64,000 bases of DNA from an uncultured Eubacteriales bacterium (GTDB lineage: Bacteria; Bacillota; Clostridia; Peptostreptococcales; Anaerovoracaceae): contig CACYPK010000011.1 of the NCBI GenBank assembly GCA_902776285.1, positions 53,060 to 117,059 on the forward strand, given 5' to 3'. Below are positions 61,059-64,000 of this stretch, in pieces. The notes below the pieces were generated by a model. That model worked only from the letters and a program-made list of their open reading frames with translations, made no database searches and had not been told where the DNA came from. The translations under genes and the position numbers were made by a program. Positions within the stretch are counted from its first letter, which is position 1. Each line of letters opens with the position of its first letter.

Positions 61059-61877
61059 ATGGCGAAGACAATAGCTATATGTAATCAGAAGGGCGGAGTC
61101 GGAAAGACGACTACTACTTTGAATCTCGGCATTGGATTGGCCAGGGAAGGGAAGAAGGTACTGCTGATAGACGCAGATCCGCAAAGTGATCTCACGACCA
61201 GCCTCGGATGGGATGCTGATGCGATAGAGAATTCGCTCGGAAGGCTCATGTATCTTGTGACACAGAACTACAAGCCAGATGTTAAGGATACTATCCTGCA
61301 TCATCCTGAGGGAGTCGATCTGATACCATCAAATCTGGACCTTTCATCGATGGAGACACAGCTCGTAAATGCAATGAGCAGAGAGAAGGTGCTGGCGAAT
61401 CTCCTGAAGGATGTGAAGAAGGACTATGACTATATCCTCATAGACTGCATGCCATCGCTGGGTATGATCACGATCAATGCACTCACAGCAGCGGACAGTG
61501 TGGTCATTCCGGTGCAGGCGCAGTATCTGCCGGCAAAAGGTATGACTCAGCTGATGAAGAGCATAGACATGGTCCGCAACCACACCAATGACAAACTTCA
61601 GATAGGTGGTATAGTCATGACACTTGTAGACAACCGCACAAATCTAGCGAAGGAAGTCACGGACAAGATCCGGACACAGTATGGGATGCATATCCATATT
61701 TTCGATACTCAGATCCCTGTGGCGGTAAAGGCAGCCGAGGCATCCAAGGCAGGCATGAGTATATTTTCCTATGATAAGGAATCAAAACCAGCGAAAGCAT
61801 ATGAGCAGCTGACAAGGGAGGTGATGAAGCATGGCGAACGCGAGAGACATAGAGATGAAGCTTCCATCACTAGATGA
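61059..61877 (+). CDS. parA: ParA-type partition ATPase
   Basis: Deviant Walker ATPase of 272 residues that moves or positions DNA together with ParB. Motifs are CNQKGGVGKTTTTLNLG (residues 8-24), LLIDADPQSDLT and YDYILIDCMPSLGMIT. It lacks the extra N-terminal helix-turn-helix of plasmid type Ia ParA, so it is chromosomal/Soj-like. ATG 61059 follows AGGAGG by 5 bases. It overlaps parB by 47 bases. Such cassettes help conjugative elements persist after excision. Confidence 0.94.
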   Translation: MAKTIAICNQKGGVGKTTTTLNLGIGLAREGKKVLLIDADPQSDLTTSLGWDADAIENSLGRLMYLVTQNYKPDVKDTILHHPEGVDLIPSNLDLSSMETQLVNAMSREKVLANLLKDVKKDYDYILIDCMPSLGMITINALTAADSVVIPVQAQYLPAKGMTQLMKSIDMVRNHTNDKLQIGGIVMTLVDNRTNLAKEVTDKIRTQYGMHIHIFDTQIPVAVKAAEASKAGMSIFSYDKESKPAKAYEQLTREVMKHGERERHRDEASITR

Positions 61878-62772
61878 TCTGTTTTCTTCACAGGAGGAAA
61901 GAGATGATGCGAAACTCAAGCGAATATATGAGATCCCGCTCGATGAAATAGATCCATTTCCGGATCACCCGTTCAAGGTCCGTGATGATGAGGACATGAT
62001 GAACCTTGTGGAGTCAGTAAAAGCAAACGGGGTACTTACACCTGCTACAGTCCGGAAGAAGGAGGATGGAAGGTATGAGCTTCTGTCAGGACACCGTAGA
62101 TTCAGAGCGTGTCAGCTTGCAGGTATCAGAGCGCTCAGATGTGAAGTAGTAGAGATGAACAGGGATGAGGCCACGATATTCATGGTCGAGTCAAACTTCC
62201 AGAGAACTACAATACTTCCATCAGAGAAAGCTTTCGCGTACAAGATGAGGCTGGATGCGATGAATAGACAAGGGCAGAGAACGGACCTAACTTTTTCTCC
62301 ATTGGATAAAAAGTTGAGATCAGGGCAAGACTTGGCCAACGTAGTTGGAGATAGTCAGGCTCAGATTTATAGATTCATCCGTCTTACTGAACTCTTGCCG
62401 GAGATTTTGGATATGGTAGATGAAGGGGTTGTGGCAATGAGACCCGCGGTTGAGCTCTCATATATTCCAAAGCTCCAGCAGGGGCTCATATGGGAAAGTA
62501 TGGAGCTTGAGGGATGCACTCCATCATATGCACAGGCAATCAGGATGAGAAAAATGTCAGAAGAACATAAACTCACACCTGAAGCAATAGATGCGATCCT
62601 GATGGAGCAGAAGCCTAACCAGAAGGAACGTATCGTACTCAGAGGTGAACGCTTCAGCAGACTGTTCCCACCTGACCTTCCGGTATCCAAGAGGGAGGAC
62701 TATGTTGCGGCGGCAATGGAGCATTATGCGAGATTCCGTGAGCGCCAGCGCAGCAGAGACGATGCGAGGTGA
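61831..62772 (+). CDS. parB: ParB partition protein (second copy)
   Basis: 313 residues with the ParB motifs HPFKVRDDEDMMNLVESV, YELLSGHRRFRACQLAG and ESNFQRTTILPSE, then a helix-turn-helix (GQDLANVVGDSQAQIYRFI). It begins inside parA; GGGAGG lies 9 bases before the ATG. It would bind a centromere-like site on the element; none was identified. It shares full-length similarity with the first ParB. Confidence 0.94.
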   Translation: MANARDIEMKLPSLDDLFSSQEERDDAKLKRIYEIPLDEIDPFPDHPFKVRDDEDMMNLVESVKANGVLTPATVRKKEDGRYELLSGHRRFRACQLAGIRALRCEVVEMNRDEATIFMVESNFQRTTILPSEKAFAYKMRLDAMNRQGQRTDLTFSPLDKKLRSGQDLANVVGDSQAQIYRFIRLTELLPEILDMVDEGVVAMRPAVELSYIPKLQQGLIWESMELEGCTPSYAQAIRMRKMSEEHKLTPEAIDAILMEQKPNQKERIVLRGERFSRLFPPDLPVSKREDYVAAAMEHYARFRERQRSRDDAR

Positions 62773-62899
62773 TTTTACTGCCTGCAGTGAGCACTCACTC
62801 GCAAGTCTCCTCCCCTGTAACCCCTCCTCTATGACTACCAGTAACTATCCGAAGAAGAAAAATAATATATTACAATAATCGCTATATCATGACAAACAT

Positions 62900-62936
62900 A
62901 CAACGCTCAGACCGTTACGACCTGGGCGTTTTTTGT
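62900..62936 (+). terminator. Intrinsic terminator of the parAB unit
   Basis: Stem AACGCTCAG / CTGGGCGTT (one U-G pair) with an 11-base loop and a run of Ts. The preceding gap (62773-62899) holds no gene and nothing else recognised. Confidence 0.8.
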
Positions 62937-62965
62937 TTGCCTGAATTTGCGGGAAAGGATGACAT

Positions 62966-63139
62966 ATGACGAAAACCAAAGACAACAAACCGAATGATGA
63001 AGTGATCATGTGCACGGATGAGACAGGTATGCAGCTTTATCTGAGCGAGAAGGCAGCCAATAGGCTCAGCTGGATACTGACTGGAATCTGCGTAGTTCTC
63101 AGCCTGCCGGTGATCATCCTCGCATTCATGTGCATCTAG
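62966..63139 (+). CDS. Small single-span membrane protein of the element
   Basis: 57 residues: a polar start (MTKTKDNKPNDEVIMC), then one hydrophobic segment near the end (WILTGICVVLSLPVIILAF). GGGAAAGGA lies 7-8 bases before the ATG. It sits between the parAB terminator and the adhesin gene, 25 bases before the latter, so they are likely cotranscribed. Function unknown. Confidence 0.65.
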   Translation: MTKTKDNKPNDEVIMCTDETGMQLYLSEKAANRLSWILTGICVVLSLPVIILAFMCI

Positions 63140-63164
63140 AAAAAGCGAAAGGAGAAATAACGCA

Positions 63165-64000
63165 ATGACAGACAACAAGTTTATCGATGCATTCAAGCGA
63201 ATGCTCACAATGACGCTTGCACTGATCATGGTGCTCGGCTCAGTGATCCCGATCGCGACCCAGGAAGCATCAGCATTCGGCGGCAAGGTCGGCAGCAAGT
63301 ATACTGTGACCGACGGAGGCCAGATCAGATATGGATCCGGCGATGGAGGCTACAGCAATTCAAGAAAGTGTGACCTCGGTGATGATCTCGGCAGCAGATA
63401 CTCATACTGCGTGCAGCCGGCTAAGAATTCACCTCCTACAGGAACGGTGACGGTAGATAAAGTCGTTACGGATGAGGACGACAAGGGCAAGTGGAATGCC
63501 CTCAGAAATATCGTCTACTATTCGCCTTCCTATCCAGGTTATGACAAGAACGTCAAGAATATTAAAGGCGACTACTACACAGGAGACTTCAGCAAGGACT
63601 GGGGTATCGCGCATCTGGCGCTGTCCTATGTTTATGCCGGAAGGCCATCGGATATGGCTACGTGGAACGGAACACATGCATCCGGACTCGGCGATGTATG
63701 GACCAAAGCAAAGAAACTGGGCGATGCTCTGTGGAAGGCGGACAGTTCAAAGGATGATGCTGTCCCTGATAGTTTCAAGGTATTCATCTGCTATATGTCC
63801 GGAGTACAGGACATGATCGTCGGATATCTCGAAGCTCCGGGATATCTGACTATGAAAAAGGTGTCGAACAGGACCTCGATCACAGACGGAAACAGCTGCT
63901 ATTCGATCGCCGGAGCAGAGTACACGGTTTATGACAGCTCAAATAAAGCAGTGGGCACACTCACTCTTAAGGCCAATGGTGAGAGCAACACTATCGAGCT
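63165..64000 (+). CDS. Large surface protein with thioester-type and pilin-like domains (cut by window edge)
   Basis: Open from the ATG at 63165 (AAAGGAG upstream) to the right edge, at least 278 residues. It has a signal peptide (LTLALIM-like hydrophobic stretch ending near EASAFGG), then a domain with RYSYCVQPAKNSP, a Cys-X-Gln pattern suggestive of the intramolecular thioester domains of Gram-positive adhesins. From about residue 225 begins a SpaA/Cna-B-like fold (YLTMKKVSNRTSI ... YSIAGAEYTVYDSSNKAVG). The cell-wall anchor is outside the window. Likely mediates cell contact for conjugation or host adhesion. Confidence 0.75.
   Translation, partial: MTDNKFIDAFKRMLTMTLALIMVLGSVIPIATQEASAFGGKVGSKYTVTDGGQIRYGSGDGGYSNSRKCDLGDDLGSRYSYCVQPAKNSPPTGTVTVDKVVTDEDDKGKWNALRNIVYYSPSYPGYDKNVKNIKGDYYTGDFSKDWGIAHLALSYVYAGRPSDMATWNGTHASGLGDVWTKAKKLGDALWKADSSKDDAVPDSFKVFICYMSGVQDMIVGYLEAPGYLTMKKVSNRTSITDGNSCYSIAGAEYTVYDSSNKAVGTLTLKANGESNTIE

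Larger units (their letters stand above)
58021..64000 (+). mobile_element. Left part of an integrated mobile element (probable integrative conjugative element)
   Basis: Right of rlmD the coding style changes: small unknown genes, two ParB homologues, ParA, helix-turn-helix-like small proteins and a surface adhesin, none tied to metabolism. The first genes (58.5-60.3 kb) are visibly AT-richer than the chromosome. ParA/ParB near one end and a thioester adhesin are common in clostridial conjugative elements. The element runs past the window edge and no integrase or conjugation gene is visible, so the exact type is open. Confidence 0.7.

Overview
The window looks like a chromosome segment of a strictly anaerobic, low-to-mid GC Gram-positive of class Clostridia. 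Pointers are the rapZ-whiA pair, class B sortase, strong AGGAGG ribosome sites, a [FeFe]-hydrogenase maturase (HydF), a double-cubane-cluster reductase system and a V-type ATPase. A member of the Eubacteriales Family XIII / Anaerovoracaceae group would fit, but that placement is inference.

Layout: 1-6.5 kb holds the tail of a dicarboxylate-type symporter, prfB with its programmed frameshift, addB, walJ, rlmH and a small membrane protein. 6.6-13.7 kb is a V-type ATPase operon in the order E, DUF2764, A, B, D, I, K; the K subunit has Na+-site residues. 13.7-16.7 kb has a phosphohexomutase, sortase B and a phosphoribosyltransferase. 16.8-22.2 kb is a branched-chain amino acid ABC importer (livJHMGF) behind a consensus promoter and a possible leader peptide and attenuator. 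22.2-26.9 kb has a lipoprotein, an XpaC/TelA pair and an exported nuclease. 26.9-39.5 kb is one long raffinose/sucrose locus: ABC importer, alpha-galactosidase, beta-fructosidase, esterase, fructokinase and amylosucrase. It would take up raffinose-type sugars, strip galactose, split sucrose or polymerise its glucose into alpha-glucan, and phosphorylate the fructose.

39.5-50.2 kb carries a YwaF-like membrane protein, hydF, an acyl-CoA synthetase, a lipoprotein, the double-cubane reductase, DUF3343 and activator set (interrupted by two tandem-repeat arrays), a VanY-like peptidase, a CofE-like protein, a rod-shaped 6S-like RNA candidate and an ATP-grasp protein. 50.2-58.0 kb has a CHAP-domain protein with an apparently leaderless promoter, AI-2E family permease, murB, a PHP hydrolase, rapZ, whiA and rlmD.

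From 58.0 kb to the end the content changes to an integrated mobile element abutting the 3' end of rlmD. It has two ParB homologues, ParA, two related small helix-turn-helix-like proteins, several small unknowns and the start of a large surface protein with a thioester-like Cys-X-Gln. A partial repeat of the rlmD 3' end inside the element supports site-specific integration. Integrase, relaxase and type IV secretion genes are not in the window.

No tRNA, rRNA, CRISPR array or insertion sequence was found.
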